This document shows positions 19,720 to 31,053 of a DNA stretch of 64,000 nt, piece after piece. The DNA lies in assembly GCA_031002005.1 (NCBI GenBank), contig JARYHS010013631.1:66275832-66339831 (forward strand). The letters run 5' to 3'. This DNA comes from Vandiemenella viatica. Taxonomy: Eukaryota > Arthropoda > Insecta > Orthoptera > Morabidae. A model generated the notes under the pieces. The model was not told the origin of the DNA, did not search any database, and worked only from the letters and a program-made list of their open reading frames with translations. The translations under genes were made by a program, and so were the position numbers. Position 1 is the first letter of the stretch. Each line of letters begins with the position of its first letter.

Positions 19720-21596
19720 ATCCGGTCTCTAATTATTACGAATAAGAATACCAACCACTGAGACATATAGGGGCTAATATTGGAATAGGCAGAGATTCGC
19801 ATAACCTCTCATGTCATACAACCAGAAAGGGCATATTGTGTTCAGCGCAAAGCTCTAACCGCTTCTTGGCCGCGAAGACAATACTCTAGAATCAATCAGC
19901 AGGCTGAGTAGGTCACTGATTTAATTTCACTTAGGTGCATTTAGTTCTACATCTAGTTACCGACTGATTGATTTCTATTGCAAGAAATACAAATATAATA
20001 GTTCATTGCACGAAAGAAAGTTAGAGCTGTTACAGAAAGTTACAGCAGTCAAAATATTCCTTAAGTGCATTTACTGAATTCTCAATTACAAAAGTTTTTC
20101 TGTGGACTATTCCTCTATCCTTTCAGGAAATTTTCATTCGTGTTCAATCACTAAGCAGCAAGTCGCTGTACCCCCTTAAATAAGGTCAATAATTATTAAA
20201 TTCAATATAAAACGAAAATTTATACTTGTGTTTTAACGTAATTTTTTTCCATATTCATCATTTATATCGAAAAAAAGTTATAAAATAAAACGAACCATGT
20301 CAAGAGTTTGAAAACTGAGTTGTAGTATTAAAGATCTAGTTGAGAACTGATAGTTACAAAGCTCGGCGTAAGAACTCTCGTTGTTGTTGGAAAATTAAAA
20401 AAGTCTCCAGAAATTATCGGTTACTGAAACCGCCCTTTAAGCAACTTCAAAGAATAAATATGCGTTGAAATTAACAAACCACTATTTTGCATGTTGAAGA
20501 TACTGGTTTCGTGCTCTATTGTAAACTAAAACCACATATTGACGTAGAAGCAGACGGAGGTATTTGGTGTGCTACAATTTTCATAACCAGTTTCCCATCT
20601 CTGACCACACTCGATGTAACGTCTTGCGTGTTGTAGAGACGGGGAGGTATCCGATGTGACGTCAGAGAGGTAACATTCCGTAACGTGTGGTTGTATTTAC
20701 GAACGCGTGTAAGGGAATGGTTGCGCAAGAACAAGGCCATCCAGTTGCTTGCAGCTTGCGTGGAGTCGAATTGGCCAGGAAGCCGCGGGGTACAGGAAGC
20801 TGACCACTTACTGAAGGTTTTCCAGCTTGCTCGCATTGGGAATGGCGCTCCTCCACGCTTTTCGACAAACCTTCTACTGTCCGAGTCAAAGTTAAAATGC
20901 GTAACAGAATATGGCATCTAACAGCAAACGTACCCACCATTCATCGGAATTTGAAAGGTTTAAGCATTAATAAGGAGGCGCCGGCGCAGCATAATTAGAT
21001 ATTTTACCTTTACAAATGCTTTCAAATTGCCAGTATTTCATACAGTTCCTATTAATGTCTTAAATCAATCCAACACAATTTTCAATTGTAATTTATAGCT
21101 TCTTAATGTATGTTAGCAATGTGGTAGTGGTTAGTTTGAACTCAGTAATTCTTGTTTTCCTCGAGATTTCGATGCAATGCTGCGTTCTAATTAGTTGGAG
21201 TTCCATTATTTTCAAGAATATTCGATTATAAGAGACTTCTGCTGCGCTTAGGCGTACGAGCTCAGAATTCAACGCTCTATTTGAAGATGTAACAGTTAAT
21301 TTAGTAGAGTATAATGCATTATAAATTGTATCAAACTTATGATAAACCTTATAATAAAATCTGCGGTCTGACAAACTTATAATATTTTGTTAAATTGTTA
21401 TGTTTTGCGCTTTCGTTTGTCTTCAGTGATGAAATGTGGATATGTGTAGCTAAAATAATGACGAGAATAAATTGTTTTCAATCGTCGAGTTATCATTCGT
21501 TGTGCAACTGTCTTGTTCTCCAATAATTAAGTTAATCTATGGTGAGAGAACTGTTACGCGGCCCCTAGTCAGTCAGTATTATTGTGAAAGAATGCA
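19720..21596. other. No recognisable gene
   Basis: Moderately GC-rich text at 20570-20900 has overlapping frames on both strands (20516-20940) but no recognisable domain. The rest is AT-rich. It ends at an assembly gap. Confidence 0.35.
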
Positions 21597-22596
21597 NNNN
21601 NNNNNNNNNNNNNNNNNNNNNNNNNNNNNNNNNNNNNNNNNNNNNNNNNNNNNNNNNNNNNNNNNNNNNNNNNNNNNNNNNNNNNNNNNNNNNNNNNNNN
21701 NNNNNNNNNNNNNNNNNNNNNNNNNNNNNNNNNNNNNNNNNNNNNNNNNNNNNNNNNNNNNNNNNNNNNNNNNNNNNNNNNNNNNNNNNNNNNNNNNNNN
21801 NNNNNNNNNNNNNNNNNNNNNNNNNNNNNNNNNNNNNNNNNNNNNNNNNNNNNNNNNNNNNNNNNNNNNNNNNNNNNNNNNNNNNNNNNNNNNNNNNNNN
21901 NNNNNNNNNNNNNNNNNNNNNNNNNNNNNNNNNNNNNNNNNNNNNNNNNNNNNNNNNNNNNNNNNNNNNNNNNNNNNNNNNNNNNNNNNNNNNNNNNNNN
22001 NNNNNNNNNNNNNNNNNNNNNNNNNNNNNNNNNNNNNNNNNNNNNNNNNNNNNNNNNNNNNNNNNNNNNNNNNNNNNNNNNNNNNNNNNNNNNNNNNNNN
22101 NNNNNNNNNNNNNNNNNNNNNNNNNNNNNNNNNNNNNNNNNNNNNNNNNNNNNNNNNNNNNNNNNNNNNNNNNNNNNNNNNNNNNNNNNNNNNNNNNNNN
22201 NNNNNNNNNNNNNNNNNNNNNNNNNNNNNNNNNNNNNNNNNNNNNNNNNNNNNNNNNNNNNNNNNNNNNNNNNNNNNNNNNNNNNNNNNNNNNNNNNNNN
22301 NNNNNNNNNNNNNNNNNNNNNNNNNNNNNNNNNNNNNNNNNNNNNNNNNNNNNNNNNNNNNNNNNNNNNNNNNNNNNNNNNNNNNNNNNNNNNNNNNNNN
22401 NNNNNNNNNNNNNNNNNNNNNNNNNNNNNNNNNNNNNNNNNNNNNNNNNNNNNNNNNNNNNNNNNNNNNNNNNNNNNNNNNNNNNNNNNNNNNNNNNNNN
22501 NNNNNNNNNNNNNNNNNNNNNNNNNNNNNNNNNNNNNNNNNNNNNNNNNNNNNNNNNNNNNNNNNNNNNNNNNNNNNNNNNNNNNNNNNNNNNNNN
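21597..22596. other. Assembly gap (1000 N)
   Basis: Exactly 1000 N, the conventional length for a gap of unknown size. Frames drawn across it are artefacts. Confidence 0.99.
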
Positions 22597-22683
22597 TGAA
22601 GCTGACAATTAGGAAATATAACACACATCCTCTCTGCCCTGCTCGCCAAATAAAAATTATTAAGATTTATTTACTGCCATAAC

Positions 22684-22860
22684 GGTCTGGTGGCTCAGTG
22701 GTTAAGGCGTCTGACTGGAGACTGAAAGGTCCTTAGTCTCTGGGGATTTCCAGAAGCCCTTAATGCCACCTTCACCTCTGGCACAGCTTACTGTGTAGTG
22801 TGGAGAACGCCATAACGTTTCTATGATTCGTATTCTACATTAAGGTGTAGGTCCCCTCTA
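22684..22860 (+). repeat. SINE-C copy
   Basis: tRNA-like head 'ggtggctcagtggttaaggc' (A-box-like), 'gtctgactggagactgaaag', a weakened B-box region 'ccttagtctctgggga', then 'ccaccttcacctctggcaca', 'gcttactgtgtagtgtgga' and 'aacgccataacg', as at 30774 and 60454. Similarity fades after about 22860. Confidence 0.8.
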
Positions 22861-24990
22861 GATCTAACAGTCTTAGTTGTGACACAGATGTGTACACATC
22901 CAAAGCATTCCATCATGGTAACTTCCCCAATCATTTAAATAGAATACGGGTTAGAGCGAGTCCCCAATACGACTGCTCAGGCACAGCAGTGTGTGACTAA
23001 AACCACATTCTTTTTTCTTGCCGATAGTATAGATTACCACAAAACAAAATGCTGAAAGAATTAAAAATCCTTGGTATACCCTTTCCGACAAACGTGACTA
23101 TTTTGCTATCATCTAACGACAAAAACATGTACAGGACGTTAATGACAAATTTTAAACATGGAAATATATTTATTTGAGTTTTTCTTAAATATATTATAAA
23201 AATGGTCCTTTAAACATCTTAAAACCTTCTCTTTTAACACATGTACATTCTTTTGCATTATGTGCTGTGAATTACCTATGTGTGCGTTTTCAAATATATA
23301 ATGATCAGTTTTAACATATGACTGGTAGTTACTTCATAAGTGTTTTACTGGACCAGTTATAATTTATGTTGTTAGTCTAATAATTAATTGAAAAATCTAT
23401 TGTACACATCAATGGAAACTTTTGTAAAGGTTGGCAGATAGCTGATAGAGCTAAAAGCCATTAAATAAATAAATAAAAATCAAAAGCAAATACAACCCAA
23501 AGCTTAACATGGTCCTAGTTAACCCAAACGAACACATATATGCATTATGTATGTCAGGGTTCGAACCAACAAACATGGTTTCGATGTGATAATATCACAG
23601 TGTCTTGGTGACTTCATCCCCGAAGCGGTCTGTATCTGCCATTAAAAATCGCGGACTGAGGCAAATTGCAAGCTCGAAAAAATTTAGCCGATAGGTTTAA
23701 TGAACAACCTAGAGGACGTCAGTTAAGTAGGTACCCCGTAAGATTGTTGAGCTGCCAGCTTACAAAGTTTCGATCTGCTGCTCATTTCGCCTATGTCATG
23801 ACTCAAACAACAGAACGTCATGGCGCATCGCACACGTAAAACGTGATGTCCATAAAAATCCTCACGACACCTGAAGTTCTAACCAGGTATTCTAATTTTT
23901 AAAGGCAATCGCTTTAACCATTCAGTTGCATGTAAAGAATGTAAAAGAACAGCAGCGCTCAGGACCTTGTATTCCTCCTGTTCCAACTGGTGTCATTATG
24001 GAACAAACAGTAGTGCGAAGTAGTGGCGCAGATGGTAGAAAGAAGTGTGAGGGATAGTTTGCAGACGAGGCGCTTCGCTCCCATCTCGTTAGCATTATTC
24101 AATGGACGAGGCAGCGGGCCACGTGCGAGTAGAGCCGAGTGCAAAGTTTGGACTCGCTAATGTAATTGGGGGTGCGCTCGATCTAATGGCCCCCGGCGAC
24201 AAGCTTTAATACACTTGCGACAATTTTGAAAAGATTAAAACTGTCGTTTCTGTGCAGTCAGTACAGACTGGGATGCAACCATGCATGACAGGATTTACAG
24301 TAGGTTATACAGTGAGACTACTCATTACTGCTGAACTAACTTTATTGAATCGTATGAATTTCTGCAGTTGTCGTAAATACGGATAATACAACATATAAGT
24401 TTAAAGTCACATTGTAATTTTTTATGTCCCTGTCTCGTATTATAATTTTATCTTTACTACACAACAGACAATTGTATTTTGGGTGACATCGCATTTACAC
24501 TTTCTTTTAACAATTTAAGTTCAAATAAAACCATATTCTGATTATTTATTTGAAATTTACACTTACTTTTAAGAAAATAAGTGCACATAAATTCAACGCA
24601 GTTATTCATTTGAAATTTCCTGGATAGTTAAGCAGCGCTGTGGTGGCGGGTACTGTAACTAACTGATCGGGTGTCATCGAACTCGCCGAAGGTTGCCGAG
24701 CTACCGAAGTCTCGTCCAGCTTCCAGGTTCAAAGCATTTTATTAAAGTGGATGCTTAAAACAACTCCCACATGCGCGCCGTTTGAAAATCTCTCTTTCTG
24801 TTCACTCACATACGTATTACCACCTATCCTGACCGTTTGGCGCAGGCGCCTAACGCTGTTTCTCCTCCCTCACTGCTATTTAGCCAACATTACAAAGTGA
24901 GAATTCAGTAAAAGATTTTGTATAAACTAAAAAATAATTATGGATAGTAATCTCTTACCTGTTATCAACGTAGCTCCATTTTGGCCTCCT
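22861..24990. other. No recognisable gene
   Basis: AT-rich. 'gggttcgaaccaac' near 23557 resembles an isolated B box, without a convincing A box. A somewhat GC-richer stretch at 23980-24200 has no recognised content. Confidence 0.35.
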
Positions 24991-24994
24991 GTGA

Positions 24995-25345
24995 ACTCCC
25001 CTTCCCCCCACGTAGCCCTACGTGATATTTGCCTCTACCTCCCCCCCCCCCTCCCCACGTAGCACGTAGCTTTTTTACCTATTGATTCTAGAAGGCATTT
25101 TGTACTGTTTTCTCTTGTCAGACTATTGTAAATTACATACGGAGATAATTAACTGAGGGAAATAAATATTCACATGCTATTGTGAATTCTGTTCCTCATT
25201 TTAACTGTGAAAAATGTTATGAAAGGAAAGCTACGTGGCCTGGCTCGGAACCCCCCCCCCCCCCCCAAGTAGCCCAACGTAGCCTTCCAGCCAACCCCCC
25301 CCCCCCCCTCCACTAGATTCAGTCACGTAATTTGTACATGATCCC
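24995..25345. repeat. Poly-C tracts with repeated acgtagc motif
   Basis: Three C-runs of more than ten (near 25050, 25250 and 25295) and a shorter one near 25005 sit beside repeated 'cacgtagc' or 'acgtagcc' motifs, with one inverted 'gctacgtgg' at about 25230. Ends with 'cacgtaatttgtacatgatc', related in inverse to 13012-13035. Origin unknown; it could be a decayed MITE pair. Confidence 0.45.
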
Positions 25346-25379
25346 TTACTTGCTGTTACTTGAGTTTGATTAGAGGGAG

Positions 25380-25565
25380 AACGTTCTGGCCTCGTAATAG
25401 GGTGAACATCCCGGTCTGGGCATCCGGATTTGGATTTTCTATTGTTTCCCCAAACGCAGGGACACTTCCTTCAGAAAGCCATTGCCGAATTCCTTCCAGT
25501 TCCTTGTCCTCACTCCTCTCCCGCCTCCTGTGACCACAACGAGGCGAAAAGTCATCCAAAAAAAA
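25380..25565 (+). repeat. SINE-A copy
   Basis: 'acgttctggcctcg', 'cccggtctgggcatcc', 'gatttggattttctattgtt', 'ccttcagaaagccattgcc', 'gaattccttccagttcct', 'caacgaggcgaaaagtcatc', then an A run. The A-box part of the head is weak. Confidence 0.8.
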
Positions 25566-25569
25566 TGTG

Positions 25570-26181
25570 TTTGATCAAGTTAAGTGAAATTGACCTAATT
25601 GAATTTATCTAGCTTGGAGAAGAGTTCTTACATTCAAGAACTACCATCTGAGATTGCTGCGGTTTTCATCAAGTTGTCCTGCATTACTGTCATAACTGCG
25701 ATTGAGTTCTGCAAGAAATATTTGTACAAACTCCTTCTGTCAGGTATCTGGAAGTGGTGTATTTACAAATTATATCCCGATCATTAATCGTTGGCTTCAC
25801 TCCATTATTTCAATTGATGTTATAAAATTTCCTGAAACTCAAAAAAGAAAATGAAAAGAAAGGTTCTCCAAACTACCTAAATAGCTTCAACTCTTATATT
25901 TAACAAAAGATTCTTTTTCAGCATGCTCACTGACCTATAATTATAGTTTCTCAGAAAACATTCCAAAGCGCAGGTTTCAACATCGTATAATTTGTAAACG
26001 TTGCTCACCCAACTTTCCGTTCTAAGTAATATTTCTGTTGCATGTCAACACTCGTTATAATGTTGGAACAATTTCACAGGGTCTCTAATAACAAAGATCC
26101 TACTTTCTAATACTATGCAATATCTAGAATAATTGGTCTTTCTTCTAAAATTACTATTGTAGTAGGATGACCGAAATTAGG
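25570..26181. other. No recognisable gene
   Basis: AT-rich. A 62-codon frame at 25599-25787 matches nothing I know. Confidence 0.4.
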
Positions 26182-26615
26182 TGGGTGTAAGGGTTTGGGA
26201 GAGACTATACTAGCATCTTACAACCAAATGTCAACCTCTCCTTCACGTGGTGCAGCCTGTTTCCACGGACGAGGCTCTGGCGGCTGAATGATTCCCGGTA
26301 TAAGGAGTCACCCACTGCTTGCCAAAGGCCTCCAGAAGGAGGGCGGAAGAGCGGTAAGAGGTCCCGGGCACCCTCTTGCCCTTGGGTTTGGAAATGGCCG
26401 CTAAAGGCGGATGAATCAGAAATGATCAACGGCATGGGAATGCAGAAGGAAACGGGGAATCACTGCATTAAATACTAAAAGGGTATCCCGCGGACTTGTA
26501 ATCCTCTCAACTTATATATTTCATGATGGCTTCTTCCTGGGTAAAATTTTCTGGAGGTAAAAAAATGGTCCAATCGGATTTACGGGTGGGGCCTACTCAG
26601 GGAGGAATCATCAGA

Positions 26616-27350
26616 ATGAATAGAAACATTCTACGAGTAGGAGTGTGGAGTGTTATATGTCTGAATAGGGCAGGTAGGTTAGAAAACTTGAAAAGGGAGA
26701 TGGAAAGACTTAAGTTAGATGTAGTCGTGATTAGTGAGATTAAGTGGAACGATGGACAGGATTTCTGATCTGGAGAACACAAGATAATTAGCACACAAGC
26801 TGTTAATTGAGTCCCTGGTGTATGATTTGTAATGAATAAGAGAGTAGGGAAACGGGTGAGTTATTATGAACAATTTAGTGACAGGATTATTTTGATGAAG
26901 TTAGGAACTAAGCCTGCCCAAACCACGTTAGTACAAGTGTATATGCCAACGTCACAGGAATATGACGAAGAAATAGAGAAAATATACGCCGAAATTGAAT
27001 AATTAATCCAATATGTGAAGGGGGAGGAAAACCTGATAGTCATGTGTGATTGGAATGTGATAGTGGGAGAAGATAAAGATGGGAATACTGTAGGAAATTT
27101 TAGTCTAGGCGAAAGAAATGAGCGAGGAAGCAGGTTGCTAGAATTTTGTGAAAGATTTAAGCCAGTCGTAGCAAACAAACTGTTTAAGAACCATTCAAGA
27201 AGGATATACACCTGGCAACGTCCAGGGTATATAGGTAGATACAAGCTAGATAATATCATGGTCAAACAGACATGTAGGAATCGAGTTCTAAACTGTAAAC
27301 CAACCCAAGAGCAGACATAGACTCTGAACATACTGTAATTTGATAATAAT
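26616..27350 (+). pseudogene. RTE endonuclease domain, broken
   Basis: Starts at 'MNRNILRVGVWSVICLNRAG' then 'LENLKREMERLKLDVVVISE' and 'IKW' (EEP N-terminus with the Glu metal ligand). A TGA follows at 26766. Further on come 'VQVYMPTSQEYDEEI', 'LIVMCDWNVIVGEDKDGN' (family GDWN changed to CDWN), 'LGERNERGSRLLEFCE' and 'RRIYTWQRPGY'. The final SDH block is lost to stops after 'TQEQT'. At least three in-frame stops. Same subfamily as the less decayed frame at 2259-2798. Confidence 0.85.
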
Positions 27351-27579
27351 GAAGTGCAGGCTGAAATTCTAGCGAATAAGGAATCAATGTAAGAAGAACA
27401 GACTGGAAGTGAATAAAAATTTAACACGGGAGAAAAATTTGTAGAAATTGTAGACCTAGGTCTAAGAAGTAACTCTGAAAGGAGCTCAACCGAGGTCGAA
27501 TGGAATGCATTGAAGAGAGAAATAATGAAAGCTGGTAAAGAATATTAGGGTCTAGGGAACAAGCCGCCCGAAAACCTTG

Positions 27580-29431
27580 GATCACAGAAGAAATTTTGAA
27601 GCTGATGGATAAGAGGAGAAAAAACAAAAAAATGCTCAGGATGAAGCAGGAAGAGAGCAATACAGGCAATTTAGAAATCAAATAAACAGGAATTGCAAAA
27701 ACAGCAAAAGAAAAATCATTACAAGAAAACTGTGAAGAAGAAGAAAAGGAAATGGTCATATGCAAAAGTAGATGGTACATGTAGGAAGATCATACCAAAT
27801 TTTGAAGAAATGAAGAAAATTTGTGTAAATATTAAAGCTGCCGATGGGAAACCTATTTTAAGCTCAGACGGTAGAGCTAACTGATGGAAAGGAATACATT
27901 CAGATACTGTATGATGGGGACGACTTCAATAATAGCGTAATGGAAAAGAAAGGCGTTGTCGACATTGATAACTTAGGAGATCCTGTTTTGAGGAGAGAAT
28001 TTGATAGAGCTCTGAATGACTTGAAGCAAATAAGGCAGTTGGAATTGATGAGATCCCTGCAGAACTTCTTAAATCCCTAGGAGAAGAAGGAATCGAAAGA
28101 TTATTCAAGTCAAAAAGTTATGAAACAAGAGAAATTCCAACTGATTGTAATAAAAATATCAATTTCACACTTCCGAAGAAAGCAGAAGCCGACATACGTG
28201 AGAATTGTCACGCCATTAGTCTAACATCACATGCTTCAAAATTACTGACCAGAATAATATACAGAAGAGTGGAAAGGGTAATAGAAGAGATAGTAGGCGA
28301 AGATCAGTTTGGGTTTAGGTACAAGGGAACCAATTCTGTCTTTGAGATTAATACTTGAAGGGTGGATCAAGAGAAACAAAGATACCTTTATGGCATTTAT
28401 TGATTTAGAAAAAGCTTTTGATGATGTTAGGTGATGGGACAACGTGTTAAAAATTTTAAAGAAGCCTGATCTAAAATATCGAGATAGAAGAATACTTTAT
28501 AAACTATTTAGGAATCAAGTGGCTATAATAAATGAAGAGAACCGTGAGATACATTCTTCAGATAAAAAGGGTGTTAGACAAGGTTGTAGTCTATCCCCGT
28601 TAATATTTAACTTGAAGAGGAAACAATAACGGAAGTAATAGAAAAAATTTCATGTGGCATAAGTGTTAAAGCAGAAAAAAGTCAGTATACTACGATTTTC
28701 TGATGACATTGTCCTGTTAGCAGAACAGGCTAAGGAAATTGAGAAGTTACTGAATGGCGTGATCAAAATATTGAAGGAAGGTTTTGGACTGAATATAAAT
28801 CAAAGCAAGACAAAAGTGATGAAATGGAGTAGAAATGATACCAATCACCGTACATTAAATATAAAAATAGGATCGGATGCAATAAGAGAAGTAAGTGAAT
28901 TCCGTTACTTGGGAAACAAAATTACAACCGATGGCCGAAGCAGGAATGATTTTAAAAGCAGAATAGCACTAGCAAAAAGAGCCTTTATGAAAAAGAGAAA
29001 TAGTTTCAGATATTGATTAACGACTTAGAAAGAACTTTTTAAAATTCTATGTGTGGAACACAGCACTTTATGGTAGCGAATTGCACTTTAGGAATACCAG
29101 AAAGTAAGAAAATTGAAGCATTTGAAATGTGATGCTACAGAAGAATGCTGAAAATTAAGTGGACAGACAAAGTAGGAAATGAACGATTTTTGGATATAAT
29201 GGGCGAGAAAAGAAGTTTGTGAAAGAAGCTTACAGAAAGAAGAGACATACTGGTCATATTTTAAAACATGCTTGAATGGTATTTTTTTTAGTGGAGGGAA
29301 CAGTCGAAGGTAATAACTGTAGAGGAAGACAGATAATTGAAGACGTGGGTTGTAAGTGGTATATAGAGATGAAGAAATTAGCACAAGATAGGAAGGGATG
29401 GAGGATTGCATCAAACCAGTCAAAAAACTGA
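27580..29431 (+). pseudogene. RTE reverse transcriptase domain, broken
   Basis: Pieces in changing frames: 'KPWITEEILKLMDKRRK' (27575), 'VRQGCSLSPLIFNL' (about 28575), then from 28663 'ILRFSDDIVLLAEQAKEIEK' (catalytic FADD read as FSDD, 28696-28707), 'GLNINQSKTKVM' and 'FRYLGNKITTDGR'. The C-terminal blocks before the A-rich tail are also recognisable. Ser for Ala beside the two Asp, together with the many stops, marks a dead copy. Confidence 0.88.
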
Positions 29432-29559
29432 CGCCAGCAAAAAAAAATTGTAGCAATGATGCCTCCCAGCATCCCTACGATATTTTTTTTTTTAAATGTG
29501 ATTATTATTAAATAATCATGCACACAAGACAAATCCAACACTCATTAAAAACAAACAAT

Positions 29560-30729
29560 GCTCATTGCTGGACACCTTTATATACAGTTGTCAATAAGAA
29601 GTGCGCTTACCATGAGCACATATTCAATCTTGAATTCTTGCTGGCACCGAATCAGTAAGAGTTCGGATGTCTTATTAGAGTATGTCTTTCTACACCTTCA
29701 CGTCTTGTGCATTCTGTTGTTCCACAGTTTGTGCTGAGTGACCATTTGATCTAATGTGTCTACTTTTAGCATCCCCGACATTCTCTATTGGGGACAAATC
29801 TGAGGACCGTACGGTTCAAATTGTGATCTTAACTCCTTGCGAAGTTTGTCTTGTGATGGCTACAGTATAGGGACGGGCATTTTTCCTGCTGGAACATGTG
29901 ATTTGACAGTGGACATGAAGGGTACGACTGTATGTTGCAGCACGCTATCTGCATAGTGATGGGCTGTAATTTTTTCTTCAAGAACTACCAACTGAGTCCT
30001 GCTGTCGAAACGGTTTGTCCCCCAACACTAGTGGAAATCACAGCAGGGTTAGCCGTTTCTCCTCTATGTCTGCGTACATGTTGTTGATTATCACTTTGGC
30101 ACAGACAGAATCGAGACTCGTTTCTAAACACAAATGTAAGCCACTCATGTGTTCATTTGCGTTTTGTATTACACTAGGTTAGACGATGCTGGCAATGAAT
30201 TTAGGTTGATGGCTCACTTTGCGCAGTGGTCAGAGTGTAACCCATCTTCAATCAATTTGTTTACAATCGTCTGGGGGATGACTCTTTCTGTAACCGTTAC
30301 TTGTATCTGTCCTGCAGTCAACCGTCTGCCAGTAACAGCTACTCATATAATTTGGCGGTCTTCACGTCCTTCTCTAAGGTCCTATGGCACTGTGTAACTA
30401 GTCTGTATACTGAGATTGCGCTACGGCCAATCTTCCGGGAGATTTCACTATATGATACATCCAATCATCCGATATCTCTCAAAGTTAGGCATTTTGGTGT
30501 AGAGAGTCGTCTATCTTGGCCTTGGCATACTTGATAAACGGGAACTTAAGGACAAAAAGTTGCATGTTACACCAGATTGTTCACACTTATACATTAAAAA
30601 CATAGCAATTTTGCATAATAAATAACTTCGTGATGCTTATACTATTATATGTAAAACTTCAAATTTTTAATCATTTAATACTCTTCCTATTGTGATACTT
30701 CTGGACAAATTTTAATTTCCTCCAGTGTA
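29560..30729 (-). pseudogene. Tc1-like transposase, decayed
   Basis: Minus strand, multiple stops. The N-terminal helix-turn-helix area (about 30500-30300) keeps 'NFERYRMIG'. The first catalytic block reads 'FVFRNESRFCLCQSDNQQ' (about 30135-30080), with Asn where Tc1 elements have Asp. 'RRHRGE..NPAV' follows, then 'QPITMQIA', 'QQE..PSLY' and 'RSSDLSPIENVGD' (29800-29765), the '..SPDLSPIEN.WD' block holding the final Glu of DD34E. The likely outer end, reading inwards on the minus strand, is 'cactggaggaaattaaaatt' (30727-30708), a Tc1-type terminus. The left terminus was not securely found. Confidence 0.75.
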
Positions 30730-30773
30730 TAACCACAGACAAGTGACGATAAGCATACCTTCCTTACTTATTG

Positions 30774-31053
30774 AGCGAACTGGTCTTTCAGTGGTTAAGG
30801 CATCTGCCTGGAAATCGGAAGGTCCCCAGTTTGAATCCCTGTCTTAGCCTCTTAACCATACCTTCACCTGAAGCACAGCTTACTGTGTAATGTGAAGTAC
30901 GCCAGAACGCTTCCGTGGTTCGGATTCCACGTTAAACTGTACGTCTCCTGTAGCCGGTTAGGTTAAGGTGGTTTAAGACAGGGTCGAAATACGCAGCCAA
31001 TATAAACCCTGTAACCAGGTCAATACGACCACACGGAATTATTATTATTATTA
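30774..31053 (+). repeat. SINE-C, full copy
   Basis: Head 'ggtctttcagtggttaaggc', 'atctgcctggaaatcggaag', B-box-like 'cccagtttgaatccctg', body 'taccttcacctgaagcacag', 'cttactgtgtaatgtgaag', 'gcttccgtggttcggattcc', 'tagccggttaggttaagg', tail 'cgaccacacgg' plus (att)n. The best reference copy here. Confidence 0.85.

Larger units (their letters stand above)
26182..29448 (+). mobile_element. RTE-like LINE, near full length, decayed
   Basis: Starts with a 5' UTR ('gtgggtgtaagggtttggga') shared with the minus-strand copy at 2272-3455. It continues through endonuclease (26616-27350) and RT (about 27580-29430) regions and ends 'aaaaactgacgccagc' plus an A9 tail. About 3.27 kb, in line with RTE-type LINEs, which usually have one long ORF and a short 3' end. 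Many stops and frameshifts make it inactive. The 5' UTR includes 'gcagaaggaaacggggaatc', matching a motif at 3174-3190 (minus) and 48216-48232. Confidence 0.9.

Noticed and set aside
20516..20940. Overlapping ORFs of 78-133 codons on both strands
   Set aside because: No domain, no splice context, and opposing frames equally open. GC content explains them.
21472..22649. Long open frames of 340-375 codons on both strands
   Set aside because: They are formed by the 1000-N gap and have no sequence content.
30149..30534. Plus-strand ORFs of 77-82 codons
   Set aside because: Antisense of the Tc1-like pseudogene.
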